Counted from the first letter of the stretch, positions 33,896 to 44,278 are shown. The stretch is DNA of 64,000 nt from Symbiodinium natans (GCA_905221605.1 CAJNDS010002557.1:305001-369000); one strand, 5' to 3'. Translations and numbers: made by a program. Notes: generated from the letters alone by a model not told the origin.

Positions 33896-34012
33896 TGACA
33901 AATTTTGCTCGGACAAAAGCGCCTGCACGAACTCAAGTCAACAGCTCATGTGCAACTGTACAAAATGTTACCTCACGTGTGTATGCACATTTGGGTATGC
34001 AAAAGTTTTGCA
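33896..34012 (-). repeat. copia-1 5' LTR
   Basis: 117 bp, identical to 26,519-26,635, TG...CA ends. It introduces a stop into the LINE-A frame at 33,968. Confidence 0.95.
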
Positions 34013-34017
34013 AAAAC
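34013..34017. repeat. Target-site duplication of copia-1, right copy (AAAAC)
   Basis: Matches 26,514-26,518. It lies within the codons of a LINE-A zinc finger. Confidence 0.9.
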
Positions 34018-37000
34018 AGCATTGCGGCATGCCATCAACCCCATATCGGCGTATGTCTGCATTGATATCAGCAAAAGACCCCGTAGTGGCATCGCGCTCA
34101 TGGTCAGTCGAGTGTTTTTTTGTGACGTGCTGTCGCATGGCTGCCTGAGTATTAAAGTATATGCCACATTCTGGACATGAGAAACCTTCCTGCAACGGGA
34201 TGTGCACTAGAGTGGTGTCGTGTTTTCGGTGGTACGTAGCCTCCAGGGCGAGCTGTTGGAACTCCATAATCCGGTCATGCAAAATGGCCTCAATCATTGG
34301 GTCTTTCATGATATCATCTGGCTCAATCTGTCTGTACAGTTGTTGAAGATTGAGAAGTCGACTTGATGCCAGCTTATGCAAGTGCTGAAGTGGCTCTGGG
34401 AGGCCCACTCTCTGTAATAGATCCAACGATCGTTCTCCCGTAAGATGAACTGGTGAATTGGATATGGCCCGAATCTGTTTGATCCATGCAATCGCAAACA
34501 TGTCCGCTGATGTTTTGGTTAGGCCCGTACTCAGTAATCCGTACGTCATCGCTGGAAGAATAGCACAGCGCCATAGTCGTATTCGATGATGTAGCCGAAG
34601 GATCTTTCGGGCGTTGACCAGTTTTCGCAGCCGATCGTAGTTCGCCCTTCCAACCGCGATACGGTGGCGCATGGTTTGTTCTTCGAAGCTCGTGTACGAC
34701 AACACTATACCCATGTAGTGAAGCTGAGATACCAGTGGGATAAGCTCCTCTGTCATAGTGTTCTCTTCGCGGATCGGTACCTTCAGATGTTTTTCGTCCT
34801 TGACAAGTTCAATGCAGGTGCGCTTGATCCGTTCGGAGCCTTTTCCCTGCACATGCAATATGGCCTTGGATTTGTTGGCATTGACTTGTAAGCCAAATTT
34901 ACGAAGCAGCTGAAGGAGCTTACCCAGAGATTGAAGGGCATCATGAAGAGCAGTCGGTGAGGTCAGCTCCCAGCATATGTGTTTGTCGTCAGCGAACATG
35001 GACAGCATTCCGGTGGGAGAGTGCAAGCCACCAATAGCCTCAAATTCCTGATAGAGGAGTCCAGTGAATACCGACCATACAATCGGCGAGAGGCAGCAGC
35101 CCTGGCGAACGCCCCGTCCTGCATTAACTAGGAGTCGGGTGCGTTTGTATGTGAGTTCGTATACCGTACCCTGGATCCATTGAGCAATGGCAGAGCATAG
35201 GCCGTCAGGAGCACCGGTTCGACGAACGGCTTCCATAACCAAGGACCATGGGCCTGTGTCAAAGGCTTGAGATAAGTCCAGGGATACCTGGAGGCCTGCT
35301 CGAAAATCTGTCGTGCTCGTCCCTTGTCTGAGATGATGCAGGTTGTAGGCTTGACCTTGTATGGTGGTACGAACTGATCGACAGTGTTGTACGGCACGCA
35401 TCAATGCACACATAACATCACGGCCTGGGAGATATGCGTATTGCGGGATCCTGCGCAAGTATCTCAAAGCATAGGGTTTGAAGTGCTGGGCCAGAATCGA
35501 CGTGTACGCTTTGGAGAGTGGGTCTTGTAAGCCAATGGGACGTAGAGATGTAAGGGGGCCTACTGGCTTGCCAGGTTTCTGAAGTAGGGCCACGGAGGTC
35601 ATAAGCCATGATGTAGGGTATCGAATGTCCGCCGTCTCGATGCCTTTTTGTCCGGCTAGCCACTGTCCAAGTGCTGGTGCAGCTATTTTCCAGAAAGGTG
35701 CAGGAGGAAGGTGTGGGCTGACCGCTTTGCGTGGGCGAATCGCACATACGGCCTGTTGGATTTCGTTCGCCGTTATACTGAAAGTTGACTCATCACGTGG
35801 TAGAACCGCAGCGGTGCACAACGGGGGTGATTCCCACTGTAGTGGAGGATGCCATACTCCCTCAAAGTGCTTCCGAAGATGTTCTTCTTCTTCGAGTTCT
35901 GAAATAATCATTCCTTCTGCATCCCGTATTTGCACTTGTTGACGTCGAGACTTGGGAGCCAGTTTGCGAACGAGTTTGTAGAGAGCCACCGTGTTGGATG
36001 CATTGGCCGCCTCTTCAGCCATCTCCAGATAAGTTTGGAAACGCTCTCTTTTCAATCTTCGACCAACCTTTTGGGATTCCTTGCGCATTTTGTGGTATTG
36101 CACAAGGTGCCTCCAGCGACGTAGTAGTCCACGGAGTGGCGAGCCCATCATAGCGCCTGTCTTGGCTGCCTTGTAATGGCCCCACATTGTTTTGATGTAT
36201 TGCTTCAACTCAACTTGTTGTGGTGTGGGTGGGTGCCTCTCTGGAACTGTTAGAAAATAGCGGCTGCAAAGATCGTGCAACAGTATCGGGATGTCATCAT
36301 ACCGATCGAGGGGCAAGGTGCTGAGTGACTCCCTCATGTGGGCCTGGATGGTTTGGGAGATCACACCAGGGTTCTGCACCTCCTGCAGGATGGCCGTAAT
36401 ATCGTATTTGGGACTGGTTCGTTGTTGCCAAGTAGGCTTGGGCACGTGAACTGTGCCCAAGACGGGGTAGTGCTTCGTGTCCCTCCAAGCGCCAACAATG
36501 AAGTCATGTTTAGGCATGGCTTGCTTGGCTAGTCCAGTGGCTTGGGACTGCCTGGTAAATACAGAGTCAATCTGAGTTTTGTACTTCAGATGGGTAAAGG
36601 TATGTGGCCGTCGTCCGCGCCATGTATTCAGTGCACATAGTGCATGTTTGCGAACCACCTCCAGAAACTGCTCGACATCTTTAGCAATTTGGGCGTCCAA
36701 GGGTGCTCGTAGGCAGGTGGCCGAGCCTACGTATGGTTCTTCTCTGCGAAGTTGTAAGTTAAAGTCACCAGCCACCAAAACTTGATGCTCAACCGCCAGG
36801 GAACACAGGATCTTATCCAGGTTGCGATACAGTTGTGATCGCTTGAGATAGTGGGATTCCGGTTGTTGAAAAGATACTGCTTGATTATAGCAGTTCAGAA
36901 TGTCCAGGATGCCCTTGCTGTGCGTGATACGAATATGATCCAAGCGACCCTGAAGTACACGGCGTACCCGAACCTCCTTGGTGGTCACATGTGGTATATT

Positions 37001-38689
37001 GATCAGGGTCAACAGTCCTGCTGATTTATCTTTTTCTGCATGTCCCGAGGAGATATGCATCCATCCTTTGGATTCCCATTCGCTCGTAATACTCCAGTGG
37101 GACTCCTGCAGAAATACAACATGGGGTCTTTGCTGTGGTGGTAACTCGTCCAGCCACTGAATAAGTTCTGGTAGCAGCATGTTACCAAGGCCACTGCAGT
37201 TCCATGTCATGTATCTCAGCGTCATGTGGCCGGGCCGACGACTCCAGTTGTGTAGCGGTCGTCTGCCTTCAGTGAAACTACGAAAACAAGTATTGCGCAT
37301 TCCGAGACTCTGTGCTGTATGCAATCTACCCCTGTACATGGTTTCGCCAGCCTTTCCCTCGGAAATGCGTTTCTGCACTCTCATCCTCGCTCTTCGGAAA
37401 GATCGTTTGCAGGCCTGCGTGTTTGTGAAGCTGACAGGACGATCATAACCGAGATCGTGCACGTTCCCGGGTCCCGGAAGACGAGTACCCGGTTCAGCCT
37501 CCCGGACGGAGGAGGCCACCCTCGGTTCTACGACAGCTGTTGCAGCATATATACAAGAAGAAAGCACGAGGAGCCGCAACCATGCACCGCAAGTAGGTAG
37601 ACCTTGAAAGCTGTCGCCTCGGGACTTGGGACCCGAGCGGCTCTTACTCTGGAATCCTCCTGAGATAAACCATTGAAAGAAACTTGTAGTCTGCTTAGCT
37701 TCATGCGTGGAGCATAAGGCTGTAATGATAAGAATGTACGCACCGAGCTGGCCGCATGCTGCCATCATGTAGTACTCGAGAAAATACCAGACCTTACGCG
37801 CTCCGGCTGCGAGAGTCGATGCACAATGCTGACTCTGAGGGAAACCACGTCTCATACGCCTCGTACATGCTTTATAGCGGAAGCGGGCCCATGGATGCGA
37901 TCTGCTTTTTACTCCCCATAGCCGATCAAGTGCTCTGAAGGTGGTCATCTGCCACCTCGTGGCTCTGTTAGTCCTCAGCACGAGGCGGGGTTCTCTCTGA
38001 CGTGATCTGCGATGGCATCGAGGTTGTCGACATTGGCAGCGATGTTCCCCGAACCACTCTGACCGGCTCCAATACCACGTCGTGATGCGCTGTGAGTGCT
38101 CCATCCACATTGTGCACAAACCCCTGCCTGAGATGGAAGAACCAACTGCGTGTCGGTTGCCCGGCGACGGATATAGTCGGACCCTCGTTGAACTCCAAGT
38201 GCCAGGTTTGCAGCCGTTGCCCCACATCCGCAATTGGTGGGTGGCCCACTCCGAAGCCCACTGTACCCGGAATCGAGAGTGGCGTGATAGGAAGGGTCGT
38301 GGCGTAGTGGTCGAGGTGACTGGTCGCGGATTCCAGGGTGCTTTGGCCGGTGTAGAGGGAGTCGTGGCTTGTGGTATATCGGCTGAGGCTCCCCGTCCCG
38401 TGCTGATGCCGGAGTCCATGCTGGCTGTCTCGGGCCTGGGAGTCGGCATGGAAGGTTTGGGAATATCGGCTGAGGCTCTACTCCCCGTGGAGGTGCCGGC
38501 CCCTCGTCCTGCAACGTGGTGTCTGGAGGTGGCGTCGCCATCTTCCGCTGGTGTCTCCGAAGGGCTGTCGAAGATTTCTCTTTCCATCCTTGCGTAGGAG
38601 TCATCTGAGATGTCGTCTTCACTGAGTCGTGACTTCCTTCGCTTCGATGGCGGGGTCGCCGGGTGGTTCGCCCTTCTTTTGGGGGACAT
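34013..38689 (-). CDS. LINE-A ORF2, 5' part: APE endonuclease and reverse transcriptase
   Basis: Reads from an ATG at 38,689; as it stands the frame stops at 33,968 inside the copia-1 LTR. Residues 1-130 are Ser/Pro/Arg-rich and disordered. An endonuclease/phosphatase-fold domain spans about 488-745: 'MTWNCSGLG', 'VVFLQESHW', 'AGDFNLQ', 'QIDSVF' and 'KHYPVLG' supply the Asn, Glu, Asp/Asn, Asp and His of the site. Reverse transcriptase follows at about 950-1,330 with 'SLDLSQAFDT' (motif A, 1,135), 'GVRQGCCLSP' (B, 1,195) and 'MFADDKH' (C, 1,232). A C2H2 finger 'CPECGIYF...RQHVTKKH' lies at about 1,505-1,527, and half of a second finger at the break. I see no RNase H. The true start is uncertain because the 645-codon ORF overlaps the first 715 bases. 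A downstream ATG at about 37,950 is an alternative. Confidence 0.9.
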
Positions 38690-39912
38690 TGTGCAGGGAC
38701 GGTGGTAGAAGTATAGGCAGCAGTCCTGGCTACCGGGCTGTCAAGATCAGTTTGCTGAGCCTGGTATATTGCGAGGGGAGAACCGGCATTGGCGCGCTCA
38801 CACATGATATGATAATGATATGAGTCAGCAACTGCAATCATCCGACATACTGGCTGCGGCTGCACATGGTCGTTGGTGCAAGAGCTTGGGTCCAGACCAT
38901 AATGTAATCTCGCTGTGTGTCGAGATGATTCCAATAATGTCGGAAGCGTTACCTGGTGCAATACGCAGTGAGGTGGCAAATACTCGCAATCCGGAAGCAC
39001 ACGGGACCTGTGATAGTGGGACGGACTTCGTCTGTAGATGTTACCCGCCATGAACTGGACGTCTGTCCTGCAATAGCATGGAGTTGTGTTCACATCGAAT
39101 ACCCTTGCGCGTATGGCAGCCAATGCATAGTGCACTGTAAGTGCGGTATACTTTTCCGGCTGGGCAGAAAGATCCATTTGTACAGATTCCCCAGCTATAT
39201 CCGATACTGCGTTGGTGTCGGCCGAGGTCTGGTTGTCCGAGGATGCTGGTTGATCTGGGGCTGTAGCATCGACTTCCGCTTCCGCCTCCCGTTCGACTGA
39301 GTTCTCATGATTATGGGCTGTAGCGTCGTCCACCTTTTCTTCGACACCGACATCCGGGATGGTAGCTTCCGGTTCAACGGAGATAGTCGCCCCATCCCGC
39401 GCCTCACCGTTTTCCAAGTTCGCATCCTGCTGGACGACTTCCTCCGCTTCCACAGGGCGGGGTGGTCTCTCATCAGGAGGTGTCTCGGCCTCTGTCGCTG
39501 AGGTAGCTTGAAGACGCTGTAGTTGACGGAGTCGTCGTTCTTTAGCCTGTTGTTGTAATTCCTGTAGGGACAAAGCGTAGGCCTCAGTCGGAGATACGAC
39601 CCGACACTCCTTGTAGCCCCTCGGCTTGTTGGAGGTGATCAGCATGGTGCCCGTGGGAAACTCCTTCACTCGAGTGCGCTCCTTTGCCTTGGCTTTTGAT
39701 TTCACTCTGGTCTTCTTCACCGTCTTCTTCGGAACCGGGCGTACTTCTGTTTCCGACACTTGCTTGGCCTTCTTCTCATCCTTCTGCTTCTTCCTGTGTG
39801 TAAGCATCGTAGAGATACTGGCCAGGCGGCGCTCCTCCGCCTCCTGTTCGACTAAGGCAGTGCTTTGGCGGCTGGAGGCTGCGCCAGCAGAGCCATCAGG
39901 TTTCCTTCGCAT
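37975..39912 (-). CDS. LINE-A ORF1c: 645-residue basic/coiled-coil protein
   Basis: Starts at ATG 39,912. Residues 18-90 are Lys/Arg/Glu-rich ('KKQKDEKKAKQ', 'KAKAKERTRVK') and likely helical and nucleic-acid binding. Residues 110-240 are acidic with a Gln-rich coiled-coil-like stretch. A middle part has paired Cys/His, and the last 85 residues hold 'NCGCG' and 'CAQCG'. It is probably the Gag-like RNA-binding protein of the LINE (inference from position and charge). It overlaps ORF1b by 61 bases at its start and ORF2 by 715 bases at its end, in other frames. The C-terminal third reads as more protein-like here than in the overlapping ORF2 frame. Confidence 0.65.
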   Translation of the reverse strand: MRRKPDGSAGAASSRQSTALVEQEAEERRLASISTMLTHRKKQKDEKKAKQVSETEVRPVPKKTVKKTRVKSKAKAKERTRVKEFPTGTMLITSNKPRGYKECRVVSPTEAYALSLQELQQQAKERRLRQLQRLQATSATEAETPPDERPPRPVEAEEVVQQDANLENGEARDGATISVEPEATIPDVGVEEKVDDATAHNHENSVEREAEAEVDATAPDQPASSDNQTSADTNAVSDIAGESVQMDLSAQPEKYTALTVHYALAAIRARVFDVNTTPCYCRTDVQFMAGNIYRRSPSHYHRSRVLPDCEYLPPHCVLHQVTLPTLLESSRHTARLHYGLDPSSCTNDHVQPQPVCRMIAVADSYHYHIMCERANAGSPLAIYQAQQTDLDSPVARTAAYTSTTVPAQCPPKEGRTTRRPRHRSEGSHDSVKTTSQMTPTQGWKEKSSTALRRHQRKMATPPPDTTLQDEGPAPPRGVEPQPIFPNLPCRLPGPRQPAWTPASARDGEPQPIYHKPRLPLHRPKHPGIRDQSPRPLRHDPSYHATLDSGYSGLRSGPPTNCGCGATAANLALGVQRGSDYIRRRATDTQLVLPSQAGVCAQCGWSTHSASRRGIGAGQSGSGNIAANVDNLDAIADHVRENPASC

Positions 39913-40481
39913 TCTCGCGGGGGCTGTCGCGCCTCTCGAAGAATCACCGGAGCTGCCGGCTCCAGGGAACGGTCTCGTGATACTGATCCAACAACCCTAA
40001 TGATAGTGGTCGAGGAGCTGTTGCTGGAGGAAGAGGTTGTCTGTGAGCGAGCTGTGTTATGAGCACAGGGTCGATGCCGTGGAGAAGGTGAAATAGGCCG
40101 TAGTGGACATGTGTGTCTCGGTGATGGTGACTGTGATGGTGATACCATAACTGCTTCCATCGAGGCCGGGCTAGGGTCGTTGTCGAAGTGTATGCTACGA
40201 GGCCAGCGAAAGAATCCACCATCCTCACCTGTGTGCAGTTCTCTAGCATCGTCCGGTGTTGGTGACTGTGAGGGTGTTCTTTGCCGGGCTGCCCTCTGTG
40301 GTCGATGCCGGGGTAGTGGTCGTCGTCCTGGTGCTCCACATAGCCTGGGTAACGGTGATCGCACCGGTTGAGGATCTCGGCGCCTCAGAGGAACTCTGCT
40401 TCTGGTACGGCTTCTGGAAGAATCCATACGTGAGGAGCGATACCCATGGCGAGGTAGTGGACTGCGTCCGCGATTGGCCAT
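39852..40481 (-). CDS. LINE-A ORF1b: Arg/Ser/Pro-rich protein
   Basis: 209 residues from the ATG at 40,481. It is dense in Arg-Ser, Ser-Pro and Arg-Arg pairs ('RSSRMDSSRSRTRSRVP'), with a Ser run near residue 150. It resembles SR-type RNA-binding tails only in composition. The same frame is open further upstream to an ATG at 41,210 (452 residues in all), but that extension lies opposite ORF1a and looks like a shadow. Its end overlaps ORF1c. Confidence 0.45.
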   Translation of the reverse strand: MANRGRSPLPRHGYRSSRMDSSRSRTRSRVPLRRRDPQPVRSPLPRLCGAPGRRPLPRHRPQRAARQRTPSQSPTPDDARELHTGEDGGFFRWPRSIHFDNDPSPASMEAVMVSPSQSPSPRHTCPLRPISPSPRHRPCAHNTARSQTTSSSSNSSSTTIIRVVGSVSRDRSLEPAAPVILREARQPPRECEGNLMALLAQPPAAKALP

Positions 40482-40821
40482 GGTATAGCGCTCCAAGGTA
40501 TATGGGGATTGAGAGATGGGAAATAATGCATACCAGGACGATAGGTTACACCAAATGCCAGTTGCTTTGCTTATATGAGGGGCTTTGCAACAGCAACCGC
40601 TTGTTTGCTTTGAGCAACTGATACAATAAGTCTGTTGTGTACAGTCCATGGCAGAGAACGAAAGCTGTACCGTGCAGACGAGCTGTGAAGCAGTTGAATT
40701 GCAAAGGTCCTGCCGCTGCTCAATAGTTGTCCACCATGTACTTCCATCAAGTCGCCCCATTATACCAGCACGACGCCTGAAGCAGCAGGAAGCGTGTGTA
40801 GTACCAGTACCATCTTTGTGA

Positions 40822-41214
40822 TTAATCGTTGTCCCCACTGAGCCCGTGGCAAGTAAGGCATAAGCTCGCGACATCATCGGGGTGGTGCCTATACATGGTT
40901 GCCAGATAGCGCATGTATAAGTCTCTGTCCAGCACCTGTTCGGCAAAGTGAAATAATCCACTGACGTGCTCGCTGTCCGTAAGAGCTGAGGCCAGGGCTT
41001 GTACATAGTGCTGACAGGACTGGCTGGTGCCAACATACGCGTCTGCAATAATCTCCAAGAGACATGCCCTGTACTGCCATTGCTTGCTTGTTGCAACAGT
41101 TGCATCACCACCAGATATTTGAGTGGCCGACCTGCTTGCCATTGCCATGGCAGGATCATAATACCAGCCCATAGAGCCAGCATCATGTATACCAGAAGCA
41201 TGCTCGCCATCCAT
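40822..41214 (-). CDS. LINE-A ORF1a: 130-residue protein, unknown function
   Basis: An ATG-started frame with a balanced, helical composition: 'KQWQYRACLLEIIADAYVG', then 'QHYVQALASALTDSEHVSGL' and 'RDLYMRYLATMYRH'. It ends with 'SLCLTCHGL', a possible Cys/His pair. It is the first ORF of the element as far as visible. A second ATG four bases downstream opens another long frame. No family recognised. Confidence 0.45.
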   Translation of the reverse strand: MDGEHASGIHDAGSMGWYYDPAMAMASRSATQISGGDATVATSKQWQYRACLLEIIADAYVGTSQSCQHYVQALASALTDSEHVSGLFHFAEQVLDRDLYMRYLATMYRHHPDDVASLCLTCHGLSGDND

Positions 41215-41959
41215 GAAAGAAATACAGCAGCGGCGTGTGAAAAAGAAGGACTTAAACAGCGCGCCTTCTATGGCAACAATGCAGTAAGACGGTGACTACT
41301 TCACAATGAGAAACAAGAAAGTCGCATACTGGAAGAACCCAAAGACAGCTTGACGAAATAGAGTACCGGACACTGTAGGAGCAAAGTCGAACATGCAAAA
41401 GACCCAGTTCTCGGAGGAAAGCGCAAAAAAACAACTCGAGCCGAGAACCTTCAGCGACAAAAGGACCAACAAAGAAACAAACCAAACCGACAAGGCACAA
41501 TCTTCGTGTCAAAGGTGAAACGCCTCTCGTAAAAGACCAAAGACCAAAGTCACGCACAAAACAAGCAACTCACTCGTGTCCCAAAGTACCAAGTGCAAGT
41601 AACCCCTCATTGCACAGTCACACAGCTCACAGGCACCCCAAACACTTCTTTCAGCTTTCTCGCACTGAAACACGACTCCGGTCTTGAGCCAAACAACATG
41701 CGTTTGCATGTGGGGCTCCCTAAGTCAAACACTGGGCTTTAAACACTCTCCAAAACTGAAGCTGCATAGTCGCAGACAGCTCACACAACTCAAATGCCAC
41801 TCAAGGTGCTTGCACAGCTCCAAACAGATGCAAAACACTCTAAAACCGTGGCAACGCAGGAAAACAGAGCTGACCTCTATACTACACACTTCCTACTCAA
41901 ACTGAGAGCCCACAAAACGTTGACTATCTACACCCCCTTTGGGCTCGAAGCTCGAAGCC
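41215..41959. other. Spacer between LINE-A and copia-2
   Basis: Noncoding as far as I can tell. It probably contains the 5' untranslated part of LINE-A (left) and the 3' part of copia-2 (right). It holds a hairpin at 41,649-41,670 and a spliced-leader-like string at 41,683-41,693, both on the minus strand. Confidence 0.5.
41649..41670 (-). other. Hairpin with a TGCGAGAAAG loop
   Basis: The minus strand reads TTTCAG, then loop TGCGAGAAAG, then CTGAAA: a 6-bp stem. The same loop core recurs in the LINE-B hairpins at 51,884-52,776 with different stems. Confidence 0.55.
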
Positions 41960-42334
41960 TCAGCGCTTAGCGCGTTGGTCGTGGGATGTTTGCCCGCTGG
42001 GCCTCGAAAACGCCCCTGTCCAAGCAATACGTGCAAGGTTCTTAACCGTAGGCCTGTTCCTCAACGTGTGACAGTCATCCTTCAGGTGATAGCAATCACC
42101 GTACGGCGAGAAGAAGACATGTCCCGGGAAGACTCCTGCCTTCTTTGTTCTATGCCTAGACATCGACAAACCCCACGCACAGCCAACGCAGCTCATTCCA
42201 AGCAAAAGACTACACACAGCTGTCACCAACAAGAGCACAATCACTTGCTGCTCCAAGGGTTGCAACACTGTCCAAACTCTCAGACGGTTCTCCACGCTAG
42301 TTGCCAACAACCCTACACGCTCAACAAGCGACAT
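41960..42334 (-). CDS. copia-2 downstream ORF: membrane segment plus YH-x4-C domain
   Basis: 124 residues from an ATG. A strong transmembrane stretch at about 30-55 ('VIVLLLVTAVCSLLLGM') is followed by a motif 'GDCYHLKDDCHTLRNR' at about 80-95. The same order, membrane segment then 'YHL..C..L', ends the copia-1 polyprotein, so this looks like a shared accessory module. It is in the same frame as the RT/RNase H ORF but separated from it by two stops (TAA, TAG). Either it is a separate ORF here or the stops are decay. The function is unknown; membrane anchoring and metal binding are inferred. Confidence 0.6.
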   Translation of the reverse strand: MSLVERVGLLATSVENRLRVWTVLQPLEQQVIVLLLVTAVCSLLLGMSCVGCAWGLSMSRHRTKKAGVFPGHVFFSPYGDCYHLKDDCHTLRNRPTVKNLARIAWTGAFSRPSGQTSHDQRAKR

Positions 42335-42385
42335 AGCGGCTCCTCCCTATACACAGACAGCGGGTTTGCTTGAGGTAAAACGGCT

Positions 42386-44278
42386 TTACAAACTGGAAAT
42401 AATACGAAGAACGATCTTGCACAACGACTCGGGGTAGTGCTGGGTAGCTCTCAGGTCAAACCTCTCAGAGTGGCGGTGGTCCTTGGTGCACCTAGTGACG
42501 TCGAGGATCTTAGCGAGCTGGGGAAGAGTACAGACTACTTTCCACTGCTTTCGGATCAACAGATCGTCTCTCCCTCGCATGTTAAGTGCACAAGCTTCAA
42601 CCATACACTCATAGATAGGGTATTTTTGACCTTCTAGAAAGCTTCGAGTTTGGTTCCAAGTCCAGTACTGACACCTCCAGGGCCATTCTATGCTCCAAGC
42701 ATGCACAAACGGCACCAAGCTCAGTAGCGATTTCCACAACTTCCTGTGTGTATCAAGCAGACTGCTTATGCGCGCACGGTGTGCTTCTCCGCCATTCTGC
42801 AACCACATACGCTGATATGGGCAACCACCGGTGCAGGGCGTGCTGCTCCACAGGTACACGCGCATGTTCTGTTGAATCGCTTCCACGCACAAGCTTTTCA
42901 AGGCTGCAACCGTGTCCGCTCTCCTGGCGTCGTCCGACTCCGTCACCGTCACCACGTGCACAGAAGGGAACTCGTCGACAGCAACTCTCGAAAACGTGGA
43001 TAGAAGAGGCGCACAGAACTCGATCATCAACCACCTACAGCTACCCTGCTTCCACTTTCCACGCTCAAGCAAAGACGTAACTTCACCACGCGCGACACAA
43101 GCTTGCAAGGCCGAGGCAAAAGCGGTTGCTCCTTTCTCGAACTTGGGAAGGGTGAACTCGACCAAACCAATGGACTTCATGTGCTTCATGGTCGTGTGGA
43201 TATCGAGGTTCTTGGTGTGTAGATCCGCAGGATTGTGCTCACCCTTGATCGAAACCACCAAGATATTTCCCATCTGCACTTCAGACTGCACAAAGCATGA
43301 ACGGAGCTCTATGTGCCTAAGCTTCCTGAGCCCTTCCATCTTGCTTATGTTTACCGCAGCCTCGGAATCACAAAAGATCTGGGGTTTCAAGCTTACAAGG
43401 TTGTCGAAGATATGTCCTATAGCGCATCTCACGCCCAACGCTTCCTTCGATCCCTCGACCAAAGCGTATAATTCACTCTCGGCGGAAGACAAAGCCACAG
43501 CTTGTTGGAGCCTGCTCCAGCTCTTTATGCACGCCCTGCCTAACATGATGCATCCGCCTGATATCGATCGGCGGGAAACGGATCGCTCCGATCCCCAGGA
43601 CGCATCAACAAACGCGCAAAGTCGCAGCTCGTCCTTCGACTGTCGGGGAAACAACTGGTAGTACCCGGCGACGGTCTTCAGGTATCTCAGCGTTGCACGC
43701 ATGGCCTTCTCGTGCACTTGTAACGGGTTTGCCTGTCCGCGCGACAGCATGCTCACCCAGTAAGGCATGTCGGCCCTTGTTGTCGCCAACCATGCCAACT
43801 TCCCAAGAGCTCGCCGGTATCTGCCTGCTGCCTCTGGGCTCAACGGTGCTTGCTCCGTGGGATCGTCCATCGCCTTGTCGAACATGTCTCGGAGACTGGG
43901 TGGAGTAGGCTGCGGCTTCGCGTTCTCCAACTGGTACTCTCCAAGAATGTCCGCGATATAGGACTCATCCATTCCAAAATGGATATCGCCTCCCACCTCG
44001 GTTCTTACTATGTTTCGCCCTAGGAAGACGATCTTCTTGTCCTTGTCCAATTCTGCCGTCACCTTCAGCTTCAGCTCACCTCGCAGGCGCTCTATCATCT
44101 CGTGCATCACCTGATCCGAGCTGCAGGTGATCAAGATATCGTCGACGTAAGCCAAGATGAGCACTTTGTGCTGCTTGTACGTGCCTGCGAAGAGGCATGC
44201 CTCCGTCTCGCACGGGGTCATGTTGAACATCTTCTTGAGTAGGCGCGACAGATGACGAGTCCAGTGTAATGAGGCCAT
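42386..44278 (-). pseudogene. copia-2 RT/RNase H with C-terminal methyltransferase-like domain
   Basis: The 630-codon frame opens at an ATG created at a break in the RT. It holds RT motif C 'LAYVDDILITCS', the tail of the RT, and RNase H ('FVDASWGSERS', 'ALSSAESELYAL', 'IFCDSEAAVN', 'KGEHNPADLHTKNLD'). Then comes a roughly 250-residue domain: 'WLMIEFC', 'VYLWSSTPCTGGCPYQR', 'WSIEWPWRCQYW', 'LRATQHYPESL'. The order of an acidic strand, a Pro-Cys motif and a Glu motif is reminiscent of motifs I, IV and VI of C5-cytosine methyltransferases. That is a resemblance, not proof. The RT palm between motif A and 'SLHWTRHL' lacks about 20-30 codons compared with copia-3, and the frame shifts there. Confidence 0.82.

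Larger units (their letters stand above)
26519..34012 (-). mobile_element. copia-1: complete, young Ty1/copia LTR retrotransposon nested in LINE-A
   Basis: A 7,494-bp element read on the minus strand. Both ends are 117-bp direct repeats that I compared base by base and found identical. They start TG and end CA and are flanked by the 5-bp duplication AAAAC. Inside are a primer-binding site, one unbroken Gag-protease-integrase-RT-RNase H frame (the Ty1/copia order) and a short polypurine tract. Identical LTRs, an intact frame and an exact target duplication mean a very recent insertion, possibly still mobile. LTRs of 117 bp are unusually short for a full-length coding element. Confidence 0.95.
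24291..41214 (-). mobile_element. LINE-A: EN-RT non-LTR retrotransposon with a deubiquitinase, split by copia-1
   Basis: Non-LTR retrotransposon on the minus strand, about 9.4 kb of visible coding span once the nested 7.5-kb copia-1 is removed. Order from 5' to 3': a 130-codon ORF, an Arg/Ser-rich ORF, a 645-codon ORF with a basic coiled-coil start, the EN-RT ORF with C2H2 fingers, a 327-codon overlapping ORF, and a USP-type protease. The EN and RT motifs define it as an APE-type LINE (family knowledge). No poly(A) tail or target duplication could be recognised, so both ends are approximate. The reading frame across the copia insertion is intact, which suggests the LINE copy was complete until recently. 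Confidence 0.82.

Noticed and set aside
33968-34012. Stop of the LINE-A RT ORF at 33,968 taken as its natural end
   Set aside because: The last 13 codons are LTR sequence of copia-1. The natural frame continues at 26,513.
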